A DNA stretch of 64,000 nucleotides, from positions 333,302 to 397,301 of the forward strand of contig NZ_JAEPWM010000003.1 in assembly GCF_016654015.1 (NCBI RefSeq). Direction: 5' to 3'. Within the stretch, counting starts at the first letter, position 1; each line of letters begins with the position of its first letter. A model generated the notes under the pieces. That model worked only from the letters and a program-made list of their open reading frames with translations. It had not been told where the DNA came from and did no database searches. Made by a program: the position numbers and the translations under genes. Origin of the DNA: Ramlibacter ginsenosidimutans (GTDB lineage Bacteria > Pseudomonadota > Gammaproteobacteria > Burkholderiales > Burkholderiaceae_C). This document shows, in pieces, positions 20,594 to 34,100 of the stretch.

Positions 20594-20614
20594 AAGCACC
20601 CCGAGGAACACCCC

Positions 20615-22039
<1,425 letters not shown>

Positions 22040-23515
22040 TCAGCGCGCGGGCTGCGCGCCCGCCGGGTCCGCCGCGGGCCCGTCTTCCGGTGAGGGAGAC
22101 GGGCCCATCTCACGCATGCGCCGCACCAGGTCTTCGTCCGTCTCGGTCCCCGTCGGCTCGATAGCCTGCGCGCCTGCGGTGTCGAGCGTGTGCACGGTCG
22201 CCGGGAACAGGTACACGGCGGCCCCGACCAGCAGCTGCGCCGCGACGTAGGGCGCGACCGCGCGCAGCAGCGCGCGCGTGGAGACCGCAGGCAGCCGCGC
22301 ATGCGAGCGCGTCATGAGGATGGCGTAGCCCAGGGGCGGCAGCAGGAAGCCGGCCTGCAGCACGAGCAGCAGCAGCACGGCCACCTGCTGCGCATCGGCC
22401 AGTTGCACCACGAGCAGCGGCGCGACGATGGGCACGATCACGAAGATCAGTTCGAAGGCATCGAGGATCCACGCGCACGCGGCTACTGCGAGCAGCAAGA
22501 GCAGCGAGGAACCGGGCACGCCGGCCGTGACCTGCGCGAGCCACCCGCCGGTGCCGAACAGGCCGAAGACCAGGCTGAACGTGGTCGCCCCCACGAGCAG
22601 AGCGAACAAGGCGCCGACTAGCGCCAGCGTGTCCAGCAGGACTTCGCTCCAGGCGCGCGCATCGAGCGAGCGCGTGACAACGGCGAGCACGGCGAGCGCA
22701 CAGCCTCCGGTCGCGGCGCCTTCGACGGCGAGCATGCGCCCGGTGAACACGCCGGCCAGCAGGAGCAGCACGCCTGCGATCGCGCCGGTGCCCAGCAGCA
22801 TCTCTCGTCGGGAGAGGGGACGCTCGGCGCGGTCGGTGACCGCCGTGCGCGCTTGCCGGCCCTGCCGCCACGCGACCAGGGCCCACAGCAGCAGCACCGC
22901 CAGGGCCGGCAGCAGCGCGGCGTGGAGCACGTCCTGCGTGTTGACGATGCGCTGCCCGTCGAAGGTGGCGCCGGCGAGATGGGCGGCCTCGGTGTGGGCG
23001 CGCATCATGGCGTCGCCCAGCAGCAGCAGCACCAGCGACGGGGGCACGACCACGCCGATGGTGGCGGCCGCTGCGACGAGGGCCAACGCGCGTGCGGGCG
23101 GCAAGCCCGCGAGCCGCGGCGCGACCAGGCGGGAGAGCAGGGCCGAACTCGCGGCGACCGAGCCGTTCATGGGCGCGAGCAGCGCGCCGCTCGCCAACGC
23201 CGACAGCGCCGCACCGGCGCCGGTGCCGCGCAGCAGCCGGGAGAAGCAGCGGACCAGCGCATCGGCCACGGGCAGCCGCTGCAGCAGGAAGCCGAGGAAC
23301 ACGTAGAGCGGCATGGCCTGGAGCAGGTCGTGTTCCAGCAGGTTCACCAGCCGTGGGTAGGCCGCGCCCAGCACGCCCGCGTCGAGCACACCCATTGCAA
23401 TGCCCAGCGCGGCCCCGAGGCTGGCCACCCCCAGCAGCAGCGCCCAGACGGGCAAGCCGGTGCCGGCGACGAGCGCTGCGAGGAGCGCCAGCATGCCGAG
23501 GCCGGCGCTAGGCAT
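22040..23515 (-). CDS. TRAP transporter large permease (DctM-like)
   Basis: 491 residues, strongly hydrophobic with a dozen or so membrane segments. GSVAASSALLSRLVAPRLAG and AAAATIGVVVPPSLVLLLLG match DctM-family sequence, as do the later WILDAFELIFVIVPIVAPLL and GFLLPPLGYAILMT. It forms the ion-coupled channel part of a TRAP uptake system with the small permease encoded just upstream (eight-base overlap). A charged tail of about 40 residues (TGTETDEDLVRRMREMG onward) is longer than usual. No periplasmic binding protein gene is in the window, so the substrate cannot be guessed. Confidence 0.85.
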   Translation of the reverse strand: MPSAGLGMLALLAALVAGTGLPVWALLLGVASLGAALGIAMGVLDAGVLGAAYPRLVNLLEHDLLQAMPLYVFLGFLLQRLPVADALVRCFSRLLRGTGAGAALSALASGALLAPMNGSVAASSALLSRLVAPRLAGLPPARALALVAAAATIGVVVPPSLVLLLLGDAMMRAHTEAAHLAGATFDGQRIVNTQDVLHAALLPALAVLLLWALVAWRQGRQARTAVTDRAERPLSRREMLLGTGAIAGVLLLLAGVFTGRMLAVEGAATGGCALAVLAVVTRSLDARAWSEVLLDTLALVGALFALLVGATTFSLVFGLFGTGGWLAQVTAGVPGSSLLLLLAVAACAWILDAFELIFVIVPIVAPLLVVQLADAQQVAVLLLLVLQAGFLLPPLGYAILMTRSHARLPAVSTRALLRAVAPYVAAQLLVGAAVYLFPATVHTLDTAGAQAIEPTGTETDEDLVRRMREMGPSPSPEDGPAADPAGAQPAR

Positions 23516-23948
23516 CCGGAGCTTCCACGCGCCAGGCCGCGGCCAGCGACTGCAGCAGGGCCAGCAGCACCAGGATCCAGGCGGCCGCCTTGATCAGGAA
23601 GTAGCCCGGATTCAGCGTGTCCGGAAACTTCTCCAGCGTGCGCAGCGATTCCCACACGGGCGCGGAGAGCGTCCACAACATGAAGAGCGACCAGGGCAGC
23701 ACGCAGGCAAGCGTCGCGACCGCGGCGACTCGGCGCGAACGCAGCGGCGGACCGGCGACCAGGTGCGTGCCGGTGCGCCCCGCAAAGCCGACGCCGAAGG
23801 CCATCGCCAGTGCGAACAGGACTTGCGCCGCGTCGTTCGCCTGGCGCGACCCGGCCTGCACCAGCTCGCGCAGCGGCCACTGCGCGAACAGCAGCACCGC
23901 CAGGGGCAGCACGAGCAAGGAGGCAGCGAGGTACACGCGGCGAAGCAT
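23508..23948 (-). CDS. TRAP transporter small permease (DctQ-like)
   Basis: 146 residues from ATG 23948, with four membrane segments (YLAASLLVLPLAVLLFAQWP, VLFALAMAFGVGFAGR, VATLACVLPWSLFMLWTLSA, and AAAWILVLLALLQSLAAAW). Size, topology and the overlap with the large permease gene support the call; sequence conservation in this family is low. ESLRTLEKFPDTLNPGYFLIK between segments three and four fits the DctQ pattern. Confidence 0.75.
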   Translation of the reverse strand: MLRRVYLAASLLVLPLAVLLFAQWPLRELVQAGSRQANDAAQVLFALAMAFGVGFAGRTGTHLVAGPPLRSRRVAAVATLACVLPWSLFMLWTLSAPVWESLRTLEKFPDTLNPGYFLIKAAAWILVLLALLQSLAAAWRVEAPDA

Positions 23949-24053
23949 GGGCCGAGTGTAGGCAGGCCGGGCTGACTGGACGGAGGCGCCCCGCGGCGGC
24001 CGCGCGACGGCGGCTGGGTGCCGCCAGGGGTCACGCGTAGAATGCGAGCCAGT

Positions 24054-24130
<77 letters not shown>

Positions 24131-24146
24131 ATCTTCCCCGGCGCCC

Positions 24147-24977
24147 TCAAGGCAGCGGCGCCACCTCCGCATACACGCTGAAGAATTCGCCGCCGCGCCG
24201 GTCGCAACCGGCAGCGATGTGTCCCAGCGGCATCTGCTGCATCCCGGCGAGCACGGCCTCGAAGCGTTCCCCCGCGACCGCGAAATGGGCGGCGGCGGCG
24301 CGCAGCTGCGATGCGGCGTCCGCCACCGCGAGCCCGCTCTTGTACAGGTTCACGTCGAACGACCGACGCGGGTTGCCCGTTTCGCTCACCTCGAGATAAA
24401 GGAAGGGCGCTTGCGGGCGAACGCGTGCGGCGAGCCGCACGATGTCCTGGGCGATGTCCACGGCCGCGGCCGGGGCGGCCTCCGGGACGACGGCGCGCAT
24501 GCGTTGCAGCACGTCGCGCGTGTTCAGGAGCGGCACGCAGATGTAGTGCGCTTCCTCGAAGTGTCCGGGCCGGGCGCTGTCCCATTTGACGCCCAGGTGC
24601 AGCAGCTGCGGCGACGCGTCGCCGGCGCGCACGCGCCTGCGCACGGCATCCCAGAACTCCAGGTACAGCTTGAACACGCGATGAACACCGCTCTCCTCGG
24701 TCGCGAAGAAGACTGCGTTGGCCTCGCCGAAACGCTGCGTAACGATTTGTTGTGCAGCTGTGGGCATGCCGAGCGCTGCACCCACCGCGACCGTGGCGTC
24801 CAGCGAGAAGGTCGATGTCGGAACGCCGATGAGCATACGGTCGGCCAGCAACGCGCCCGGCACGAGCTTGAAGGATTGCTCGCGTCCATATGGCACGCCC
24901 GCACCTTCGATCCGCGCGAGCACTTGGCGCCACGCAGGAGCGGAGTCAAGTGCATGCGTTGGTTCTTTGGTGCCCAT
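24147..24977 (-). CDS. Unrecognised protein, divergent from the giant gene
   Basis: 276 residues from ATG 24977 (a TTG two codons earlier is the only other option). No membrane segments or signal peptide are visible, so it is probably cytoplasmic. The sequence looks like a genuine, evenly composed protein: APAWRQVLARIEGAGVPYGR near the start, FKLYLEFWDAVRRRVR in the middle, then RRSFDVNLYKSGLAVADAA, and GEFFSVYAEV at the end. I do not recognise the family. It is transcribed away from the 26-kb gene across a 205-base gap and converges on tRNA-Pro. It may share a regulatory region with the giant-protein operon; no function is proposed. Confidence 0.75.
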   Translation of the reverse strand: MGTKEPTHALDSAPAWRQVLARIEGAGVPYGREQSFKLVPGALLADRMLIGVPTSTFSLDATVAVGAALGMPTAAQQIVTQRFGEANAVFFATEESGVHRVFKLYLEFWDAVRRRVRAGDASPQLLHLGVKWDSARPGHFEEAHYICVPLLNTRDVLQRMRAVVPEAAPAAAVDIAQDIVRLAARVRPQAPFLYLEVSETGNPRRSFDVNLYKSGLAVADAASQLRAAAAHFAVAGERFEAVLAGMQQMPLGHIAAGCDRRGGEFFSVYAEVAPLP

Positions 24978-25182
24978 GTCCAAGACAGTTCGATCACAGT
25001 CTGTTTGTATTTGAAACCGGCGTAGGCGCGCTCCCTAAGCTGACTTATAACCTGCGGGGTCGACGGAAGAAATTGTCGACGAAACGCGAATAACCGGTAC
25101 CCCAAAAGTACTCGAGACCGGGGGAGATTCGACCCGTTCACTTGTGACGTGGCAGGCCCGTGGGCCGTGCCCGGGGGCTACC
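24978..25182. promoter_or_regulatory. Divergent upstream region of the giant-protein operon
   Basis: This 205-base gap is noticeably AT-richer than its surroundings. TATAAC at 25,046-25,051 could be a -10 for the giant gene, but no good -35 sits at the right distance, so an activator or another sigma factor is possible. GTCGAC occurs twice, at 25,059-25,064 and 25,075-25,080, 16 bases apart; each is a palindrome, and together they could form a tandem operator just downstream of the -10. Confidence 0.4.
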
Positions 25183-28100
25183 ATGCAGCCGATTCTCTCC
25201 CTGCGCGAGGCGTTCGCGCGTTCCTGGGTCGCCAACCAGATCCGTGGTGTCTTCGGTTCCGTCCAGCCGGACCTGACGTCCCGCTCCCGCCGCTTGCGCC
25301 GCCACCGCCCGGAGTTCGGCCTCGAAGCGATCGAGCCGAGGCTGCTGCTCTCTGCGGACCTGCATTACGACCATGCGAGCCCGAACGGGATGACGCTCAC
25401 GGCGATCTCCTCCACGCAGCTGAAGCTCACGGAGACGGGCAACAGCAGCAACGTGATCAGCACGGCGACGCTGTCCGGCGACACGATCAACATCAGCTTC
25501 GACAGTTCCGACCTCCTGGGCGATCCCGGCCTGCGCGCGGACACTGTCACGATCGACATGGCCAGCCTGCAGGCGCTCACGCCTTCCGGCAGCGGCCTCA
25601 CGATCAACTTCGATGGCGCCGGCCAGGACATCTTCAAGGACAAGGTGGTGCTGTCCGGAACGGGCAGCTATGGCTTCGACCTCACCGTCAATGCCGCGGC
25701 CGACATCCAGGTCGCCTCGGGCGCGTCGGTCACGCTGACCGGCGGCCACGACCTCGCCCTGAATTCCACGCAGAGCAGCACCGGCTTCGCGAACAACCTC
25801 ACCTCCGGCCAGCTGAGCACCATGTTCACCGGCGTGGTCGGTGATACCGGCTACGACTTCGATTTCCTCGCCGACGTCGATGCCGACATCGACGTGTTCG
25901 GTGCGCTGAGCGCGCACGACATCCAGCTGAAGTCCTCCTCGAAGATCGCCATCGACAACGGCGGCCTGGGCCTCGGCGGATTGCAACTCGCCTTCCTGTA
26001 CGCCAACTCCGCGGCGAACGTGAACATCGATACGGGCGCCGACATCACGGCCACGGGCGCCCTGAGCGTCTCCTCGAAGTCGGACGTGTCCGCCATCGCA
26101 TCGCTCAAGGGTGTGGCGAGCGAAAACACCGGCAGTGCCGATGCGGCGGTCTCCGTGCTGATCCTGTTCAGCGACGCGCACTCCGCGGTCGCCCACAACG
26201 CGGATGTCGACGCGACCGGCAACTTCGACCTGCTGTCGGACAACGTGGTCACCGCGTCGTCGCTGGCCGATGGCTCGCTCGCGGGCGCGGGCGCCTCGCT
26301 GGCGGTGGGCTGGTTGGACAGCAGCACCAGTTCCACCATCGGCGGCGATGCGACCGTCGATGCGGCCGGCGTCAACCTGAAGGCCACGTCGCAGAACACC
26401 ATGACCGTGCTGGCGAAGGCGACTTCGGGCGGCGCCACCAATGGGGGCAGCAGCACCGCATCGAAGGACGCCCTCACGAAGAACAATGCCAAGACCTCCG
26501 AAGGCAGCGTCGACTTCGCCGGCGCCGTCGCCGTGGGCACGGTGCTCGGGACCACCGAAGCCTCCGTCGACACGACGCAGCACGTCATCGCCACCGGAGC
26601 CCTGAACGTCGTCGCCACCAGCGCCAACAGCGCGAACACCACGGCCGACGGCAGCACCACCAGCAGCGGAGCTACCGGTGTCGGGGTGGCGGTCGGCATC
26701 GGCGTGGGCGTGTTGGACAACCACGCATTCCTGGACGGCACCGGCATCAGCGCCGGCTCCGTGAACGTGTCCGCGCTCACCGGTACGCGCAGCTTCGACC
26801 TCGTGCCCGCCGACGTGAGCGGCGGCGCGATCAACCTCGCCGGCGGCGCGCACGGCCTGCAGACCGGCGACGAGATCGTGTACCAGCACGACGGCTCTGC
26901 CAGCGGCGAGCTGGACAACCTCGACAACAACGGGCACTACTTCGTCAACGTGCAGTCGGACGGCAAGATCAAGCTGTACGACAACGCCACGGACGCCAAG
27001 GGCGGAACCGCGACGGGTCTCATCAACGTCGGGACCTCGACCGCGAGCGCCACGGGCCACAGCTTCGTCACCGCCGACAAGCTCAATCGCTTCGGCCTGT
27101 CCGCCGTCGCCGGAGCGAGCGGCGGCAGCACCGGCGTGGCCGGTGCGCTGGCCATCGGCGTGGTGGTGAGCGACACGTCCGCACTGGTCAAGAACGGCAC
27201 GGTCGTGACCGTCACCGGCGGCGGCAACGTGACGCTGACGGCCGAGAACTTCATCGCGAGCACGGTCAGCGCCAGCGGCAAGCAGACCGGCGGCAGCAAC
27301 GTCGGCGTCGGCGGCAGCCTCGCGTTGAACATCTCCGAGACCGACACCACGGCGGCGCTGGAAAACGACGCCAGCATCGCCGGTGCGGGCGACCTCACGC
27401 TCGACACTTCGTCGAAGAACGCAGTCGACACGCACGCCGTGGGCGGCGCCAGCAACAGCGGCACCGCCGTCACGCCGGTGATCGCGATCAGCGTTTCCGA
27501 CAACGACACGAGCGCGACGCTCGGCACCCTCACGACCGGCAACACCACGCTGGGCGATGCCCTGAACGTGCATGCGACGCACGATGGCTCCGTGAAGACC
27601 TTGGCGGAAGGCGACACCGGGTCCGGCAAGACCGGCGTCGGCATCTCGCTGGCCCTGAGCATCGGCACCGACGCCGCCGTGGTCACGACCCTGCGCGACC
27701 TCAGCGCGGGTGGGTTGATCAACCTGGGTGCGCGCACCACGTCGTCCAACAGCGGCAAGGCCAAGGCCAGTGTCGCCGGAGGCAACGAGGCGGACAAGCC
27801 CGCCGGCGGCTCGGCGGACGAGACCGAGGGTGGCGTGAACAAGAAGGCCAAGGACAACCGCCAGCTCGCTGCGGATCAGGGGACCCAGAAGAGCGGCGGC
27901 AAGACCAAGTCCACGCCGAGCACCGACGGCGCCTCGGCCGAAACCCAGAGCGGCAAGGTGCAGGTCGCCGGCGCCGTGGCGGTCACCGTCACCAGCGCCA
28001 CGGCCAGCGCCACCGTTCCCAACGCGTTGACGATCCATGCCGGCACCTCCTCGGGTACCGGCGTGCTGACCATCCAGTCCGAGAACAACACCGACTCCGA

Positions 28101-31100
28101 GGCCGTGGCCGACGCGAGCACGGTGATGGCGCGCACCGTCCACTTCGACCCGACGGCCAGCGGCATCGTCGACGCCAGTAACGACACCATCGATCTCGGC
28201 GCCAGCAACGGCTTCAGCACCGGCGACAAGGTGATCTATCGCGTGCCGTCCGGAGGCACCGCAGTGCAGGGGCTGGCCGACGGTCACACCTACTACGTCC
28301 GCATGGACGTCACCAAGGCCAAGTTCTTCGACACCGAGGCGCACGCCAAGGCCTCGGGCAGCGATGGCGTGGTGGACATCGGCAGCACGCCCGCCACCGG
28401 CACCGTGCACGGCTTCGAAGCCGGCGGCGGCCCGACCGGCACGGGCGTCGGCATCGCCGTCGCGGTGAACGTCGCGACGCTCACGAACGAGGCGCTCCTG
28501 GGCAACGGCAACGTCGAGGCCGACGGTCTCGTGGTGCAGGCGCTGGTGCCCTCGGCCGGCGGCAACCAGGTCGACGCCTTCGACGCGAAGGCGACCTCCG
28601 GCTCCAGCGGCGCCGACACCGGAGTGGCCGGGGCGCTGGCGATCAACATCGGCATCAGCCGCACCACCGCCAGCATCGCCGACGGCGCGCACGTCACGCT
28701 GCACGACGGCGCCGACGTGACGCTGGGCGCGACCAACAAGGTCTCCAATGCCGCCGCGGCCACCGGCAAGCAGGAAGGCGGCGGCAGCATCGGCGTGGGC
28801 GCCTCGATCGCGCTGAACATCGGCGAGACCGACACGGTCGCGCAGATCGGCGATGCGGTGACCTTCACCACGGTCGACAACGTCACCCTCTCCGCGACCT
28901 CGCAGAACAAGGCAGCGACCAGCGCGGTCGGCGGATCCGCCGGCAAGACCGCGGTCACCCCGGTGATCGCGATCAGCTACATGAACAACGACACGCGCGC
29001 CGAGCTGGTCGACACCGGCACGCACGACAGCGCGATCACGTTCGGCGGCTCGCTTTCGGCGAACGCCAGCCACGACGGCGAGACCCTCACGGATGCCAAG
29101 GGCGACACCGAGTCCGGCGACACGGGCGTGGGCATCTCGATCGCGCTCACCATCGCCAACGATTCCGCAGTGGCAACGACCGCGCGTGACATCGTCGCTG
29201 GCGGCGGCGTCCAGTTCGTGGCGCGCACGGTGTCCGTCAATCGCGCCACGGCGCACGCCAGCGTCGCCGGCGGCAAGGACGACAGCTCCGACAGCTCCAA
29301 GAGCCCCGACAAGCAGGTCGGCAACCAGGAAGGCTTCGCGCAGAACCGCTCCAGCGCCAACGGCGGCAAGAGCTCCAGCACCAAGCAGACCGACGGCGCG
29401 AAGTCCGATACCTCCAGCGGCTCGGTGAGCGTCGCCGGTGCCGTGGCCGTGACGGTCGGCAACTCCACTTCGCGCGCTTCGCTGCCCGAAGGCAGCCACG
29501 TCACCGCCGGCAATGCCGGCACTGGCGCGCTCGTGCTGAGGGGGCAGAACCTCACCGACTCGGTCGCGACCGCCGACGGCAGCGCCGTCACGAGCAGCGG
29601 CGGTACGGGCATCGGGGTCGCCGTGTCGGTGAACGTCGGCACGGTGCACAACCTGGCCACCATCGGCGCAGGCTCCACCGTCAGCGCGGATGGCGTCACG
29701 CTGGAAGCCACCCAGGCCGACCGCGAAGTGGACCTGACCACCACGCAGGTGGACCTGGTCGACACGAGCGCCAACACGATCTTCATCGGCCTGGGTCACA
29801 CCATCAAGACCGGCGACAAGGTCACTTACCACAAGGGCACCGGCAACGTGATCGGCGGCCTGACCGACGGGCACGACTACTACGCGCGCATCCTCGACGG
29901 CGGCAAGATCCAGCTGTACGACGGTGCTAGCGCCGACGAGGGCGAGGCGCGGGCCAAGGCCGGCGGCGACACAGGCCTCATGCACCTCACCGACCAGGGC
30001 ACCGGCACCGGCCACAAGCTCGAATACGGCGGCCTCTTCGGCTTCTTCCAGGACAACGTCACGTTCGACTCGGCGCAGACGCGCGTGATCGATCTCGCCG
30101 ACGACAACAACCTGCGCACCGGCGACGCGGTCCGCTACGACAACGGCGGCGGCGCCACCATGGGCGGCCTGGCCGACGAGCAGACCTACTACGTCATCAT
30201 CCTCGACGGCAACCGCGCCGAACTGGCGGCCAGCCGCGAGGATGCGCTGGCGGGCAAGGCGATCAAGCTCACGAGCGCGGGCAGCAGCTCGCAGAAGCTG
30301 TTCGACGCCACGGATTCCATGCGGGCGGAGGCGAAGTCGGGCGCGAGCGGCGGCGACATCGGCGTCGCGGGCTCGGTGGCGATCAGCGTCGCCCACGTCG
30401 ATGCACGGGCCGAAATCGGCTACGACGAGGGCACCGTCAACTCCACGCCGGTGACGCTCACGCTGACCGGCGGCGACGTGGACATCCACGCCCGCAGCGC
30501 CGCGGAAGGCTTCGTCAAGGCCGAACCCTCCGGCGTCACCGGCGGCGCGCAAGGCAAGAGCGTCGGCGTCGGCGCGTCCTTCGCGCTGAACATCCTGCTG
30601 GCCGACACCATCGCTTCGCTGGACGATGGCGAGCAGATGTCCGGCAACACCGGGCATTTCCTGGTCTCCGCGGACGCGGACAGCGCCGCCTTCACCACGG
30701 CGGAGAACGGCGCCAGCGGCGGCGGCACCAGCGTCGGTGCGTCCATCGGTATCGCGGTGGTCGAGAACACGACCCAGGCCCACATCGGCACCGACGCCGG
30801 CGCGCCCGACACGATCACCCTCACGGGCGACCTCGGCGCGACGGCCAGCCTGGACAGCACGGTCGTCACCACGGGCAGCGGTACGGCGGCCGGCAAGAGT
30901 GCCGCGGTCGGCGTGGGCCTGGCCCTGAACATCGTCTTCAACGACACAGAAGCCAGCGTGGCGCGCAATTTCACAGGCGCGGCCGACGTGAACGTCACGG
31001 CCACTTCGACGGCCGTCGCCCGGGCCGAAGGCAGGGCTGGCGCCTCCGGTGCTTCCAGCAAGGAGAAGGACGGCACAACGGATTCGAAGAACTCGCAGCA

Positions 31101-34100
31101 GGAAACGAACGCGCAGTCGGACAGCGCGACCCAGCGGGCCGGCACCACCAAGAAGCCGGCCAGCGACGCGCAGAGCAGCAGCACGGACTCGGCCAACCAG
31201 AAGTCCACCAGCCAGTCCAGCCAGCAGGCGAGCGACGGCCCGTCGGTGGCCGCCTCCATCGGCGTCAACTATCTCGAGGCGGACACCCACGCCAGCATCG
31301 CGAAGGACGTGGTGATCCACGCCAGCGGCGACCTGACGGTGCGCTCCAGCGCCGCGGCGGACACGATCGCGCAAGGCCTGTCGACGGCGGTCAACACCAA
31401 GGCCGACACCGGCGTGGCCGCCGGCGTCAGCCTCAACATCGCGCTGATCTCGAACACGGCGAGCGTCGGCGAAGACGCCGACATCACGGCCGGCAGCATC
31501 GCCGTCGGCGCGGGCATGGTGGGCAGCGAGAAGAACACCTTCCAGAGCCGCGCCCTGGCCGGCGCCGCCTCCAAGCAGACCGCCATCGGCGGCTCGGTGT
31601 CCATCAACTACGTCGACGTCGAGACCCACGCCTCGGTCGGCGACCGGACTTCGCTGCATGCGACGGCAGGCGACATCAGCGTCTCCGCGACCAGCCACAA
31701 CGAGATCCAGAACGTCGCGGGCGGCGCGGCACTCAGCACGGAAAGCGGCGGCACCGGCATCGGCATCGCCGTGGCGCTGAACATCGTCAACAAGTTGGAC
31801 ACGAGCGCCGCCATCGGCGCCGACACCACGGTGCACGCCAGCGGCTCCGTCGACGTGACGGCGAATGCGACGCTGGAACCGAAGAGCGAGAACCTCCCGG
31901 TGCTCGGGACCGTGGCCATCAGCAGCTTCGCCGCCGGTGTCGCGGGTGCGGCGGGCGGCACCGCCGTCGGCGGTTCCTCCAGCATCAACATCTACCTGGT
32001 CGATACGGAGGCGAGCATCGCCGGCGGTGCCGACGTCACCGCGGACACCGGCAACATCGACGTCTCGGCCACCGATGCGATCACGCTGTTCAGCGCGGCC
32101 GGCGGGATCGGCGCGTCCAGCGGCAACGCAGGCGTCGGCATCGGCCTGGACGTGGGCGTGATCGTGCGCAGCACGACCGCCTCGGTCGGCACCGGCGCCA
32201 CGCTGCAAGCCACCGCCGGCGACATCAGCGTCGAAGCCTCCTCGCACGACGACATCACTTCCATCGCCGCCACCTTCGGCCTGAGCACCAGTGGCACCGG
32301 CGTGGCCGCGTCGATCGCGGTCCAGGTCCTGACGACCGACACGGAGGCGACCGTCGCCGACGGCGCCGGCACGACGCTCACCGCAGGCGGCGACGTGAAG
32401 GTCGAGGCGAATGCCGACTTCAAGGCCTTGATGATCGGCGGCGCCGTGGGCGTGGGCAGCAGCGCCGGCGTGGGCGTCGCCAACGCCACGCTGGTCCACC
32501 TCGACACGGTGACAGCGCGCATCGGCTCGGCGAACCAGGTCACGTCGCACGGCACCGGCGGCGTCGACGTGAAGGCAACCTCCACCGAGGACATCATTTC
32601 GCTCACCGTCGCCGGCGGCGTCGCCAGTTCGGCCGGCATCGCCGTGGCGCCGACGATCAACATCCTCACCGAGGACACCACGGCCTCGATCGGCGCGGGC
32701 GCGACGGTGAACGCGCAGCACGCGGGCTTCACGGGCGGGGGCGTCACCGTGCTCGCGAGCGACGACACCAGCATCGTCTCGGTCGCCGGCTCGGTCGGCG
32801 TGGGCGGCTCCGCCGGTGTCGCGGCAGGCGTGGACGTGCTCTCGTTCATCAAGCACACCAACGCCTACATCGACTCGGGCGTGACTTCGCATGTCGACAA
32901 GGACGTCGACGTCAGCGCGAAGAACAGCGAAACCATCACCTCGGTGGCCGCCGGCATCGCGGCCGGCGGCAGCGCGGGCGTCGGCGTCAACGCCAGCGTG
33001 CACGTGCTGGACGTCACCACGCGCGCCTTCATCGGCGACGACCCCGATTCCCTGACGCCGAGCCTCGCCGGTCCCGGCGACGTGCACGCTCGGGGGAGCG
33101 TGCGCATCGCGGCCGACGACAGCACCACGCTGGACAAGGTGGTCGCCACGGTCGCGGCGGGCGGCGGCGCCGGCGTCGGTGCGGCCGCCACCATCACGGT
33201 GGACACCAAGAAGACACAGGCGTTCATCGGCAACGGCGCCTCCGTCACGGGCGACGGCCAGACCACGGGCCTCGGCGTCACCACCGGCTTCGGCGTGAGC
33301 TTCGGCGCGCCGCAGAACTACAAGTCGGTCACGTTCAACGCCGCGAGCGCCAGCGTGGTCAGCGCCGCCAACGACGACATCGACCTCGGCCCATCCAGCG
33401 GCCTGGCTACCGGCGACTACGTGATCTACCACCGCGGCCAGGATGACGCCAACGCCGAAGTGGGCGGCCTGGTCGACGGCCGCGGCTACTTCGTGCGCAA
33501 CACCGGCGGCAACCGGTTCTCGCTCTACGACACCAAGGCGCACGCGCTGGCCGGCGGCGCCACCGGCCTGGTCGACATCACCGGCACCGGCACGGTGAAC
33601 GTCGATTCCGACCACAACCCGCTGCATTCCTTCGAGACCGCCACGCCGGTGATCGACTCCAAGGATTCGTCGCACGTCTCCAGCAGCGACCTGCACAGCG
33701 CTGGCAAGGTGCACGCGCCCAACGTGAAGTCGGTGGACGCGAAGCAGGACGGCAGCAACGCGGTCGACCCGGCCTCCACGGGCGACCGCATCCTCACCGC
33801 GAACAGCAGCACGGTGAAGGGCGTGGCGATCTCGGCGAGCAACCGCGACGAGGTCAACACCATTTCGGCGGCCGTGGCCGGCGGCGGCGGCGCGGGCGTC
33901 GCGGTCGCGGCGGCGGTGAACGTGGTGAACACCGACACGAAGGCCTACATCGGCAGCGGCGCCTCGGTGAACAGCAACCAGGCGGGCGCGGCCAGTGACC
34001 AGGCCGTGGTCGTCTCGGCCAACAACGACTTCCACCATCTCGCCGTGGCCGCGGGCCTGGCCATCGGTGGCGGCGCCGGCGTAGCCCCGGGCGTGGATGT

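Noticed and set aside
25144..25182. GTG at 25144 as the start of the giant protein
   Set aside because: It would add 13 residues (VTWQARGPCPGAT) with no ribosome site at a usable distance and would put the only cysteine I saw into the protein. The ATG at 25183 is better supported.
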